From assembly GCA_027624035.1 (NCBI GenBank), contig JAQBUI010000005.1:1-64000 (forward strand): 64,000 bases of DNA, given 5' to 3'. The translations under genes and the position numbers were made by a program. The DNA comes from Pseudomonadota bacterium (lineage in GTDB: Bacteria; Pseudomonadota; Gammaproteobacteria; Pseudomonadales; Azotimanducaceae). Position 1 is the stretch's first letter. The number at the start of each line of letters is the position of its first letter. Below are positions 63,996 to 64,000 of this stretch, piece after piece. The notes below the pieces were generated by a model. It was not told the origin of the DNA. It saw nothing but the letters and a program-made list of their open reading frames with translations, and made no database searches.

Positions 63996-64000
63996 GAATT

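Overview
The window looks like chromosomal DNA of a free-living Gammaproteobacterium, probably marine or environmental. Support comes from a DUF2058/YaiL protein, a DUF6394 plus RCK-channel pair, a Bax-type glucosaminidase, an RhlE-type DEAD-box helicase, a MacB-type exporter, and many lipid or xenobiotic enzymes (epoxide hydrolases, PhyH dioxygenase, MaoC proteins, acyl-CoA carboxylases, Baeyer-Villiger-type monooxygenase). No rRNA, tRNA, phage, CRISPR array or intact insertion sequence was seen. I recognise no exact species. Gene density is high, and several genes use GTG starts that overlap the upstream stop codon.

Layout. 0.3-2.4 kb: an unknown His-rich membrane protein and a methyltransferase. 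2.9-6.9 kb: a giant secreted protein (TSP3, PKD, alpha/alpha-toroid and HYR domains). 7-13.8 kb: mostly minus-strand single genes (carboxylesterase, DUF4242, SulP transporter, GST, sulfatase). 14.1-20.6 kb: a tightly packed seven-gene plus-strand operon, described below. 20.6-28.8 kb: a Cys-rich secreted protein, a lipoprotein, a GPH/MFS transporter, hydrolase, acetyltransferase, a MaoC pair, two small membrane proteins and an amidohydrolase. 29-33.5 kb: an ABC exporter operon with two separate permeases. 33.8-41.3 kb: a zinc peptidase, then divergent acyl-CoA carboxylase genes and an epoxide hydrolase. 41.4-44.6 kb: a membrane-anchored protein with two L7/L12-CTD-like repeats, a CYTH-CHAD protein, a cupin and DUF2058. 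44.7-47 kb: an esterase and an ECF sigma/anti-sigma pair. 47-52.5 kb: an RNA helicase, an SDR and a DUF6394/RCK channel pair. 52.7-63.99 kb: a frameshifted DUF4199 gene, PhyH, epoxide hydrolase, kinase-like P-loop protein, redoxin/cytochrome/copper-enzyme fusion, ParB-like protein, FMO, beta-propeller and Bax.

The most interesting locus is the 14.1-20.6 kb operon. It encodes a secreted beta-rich protein, a metallophosphoesterase-like secreted protein with a degenerate metal site, a second small secreted protein, a DUF4956 membrane protein, a CotH-kinase domain fused to a beta-helix, a VTC-type polyphosphate-polymerase domain and a D,D-carboxypeptidase-like protein. CotH, DUF4956 and VTC genes are found together elsewhere. 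The phosphoesterase, the two small exported proteins and the PBP5-like enzyme make this look like an envelope phosphorylation or polyphosphate module of unknown function.

Non-coding structure is also notable. There is a MITE-like family with two roughly 140-bp copies and one internally deleted copy. A second dispersed repeat is present at 26.6, 47.3 (tandem) and 49.35 kb. A REP-like hairpin with direct repeats lies near 45.8 kb, and a nested inverted repeat sits at the left edge.
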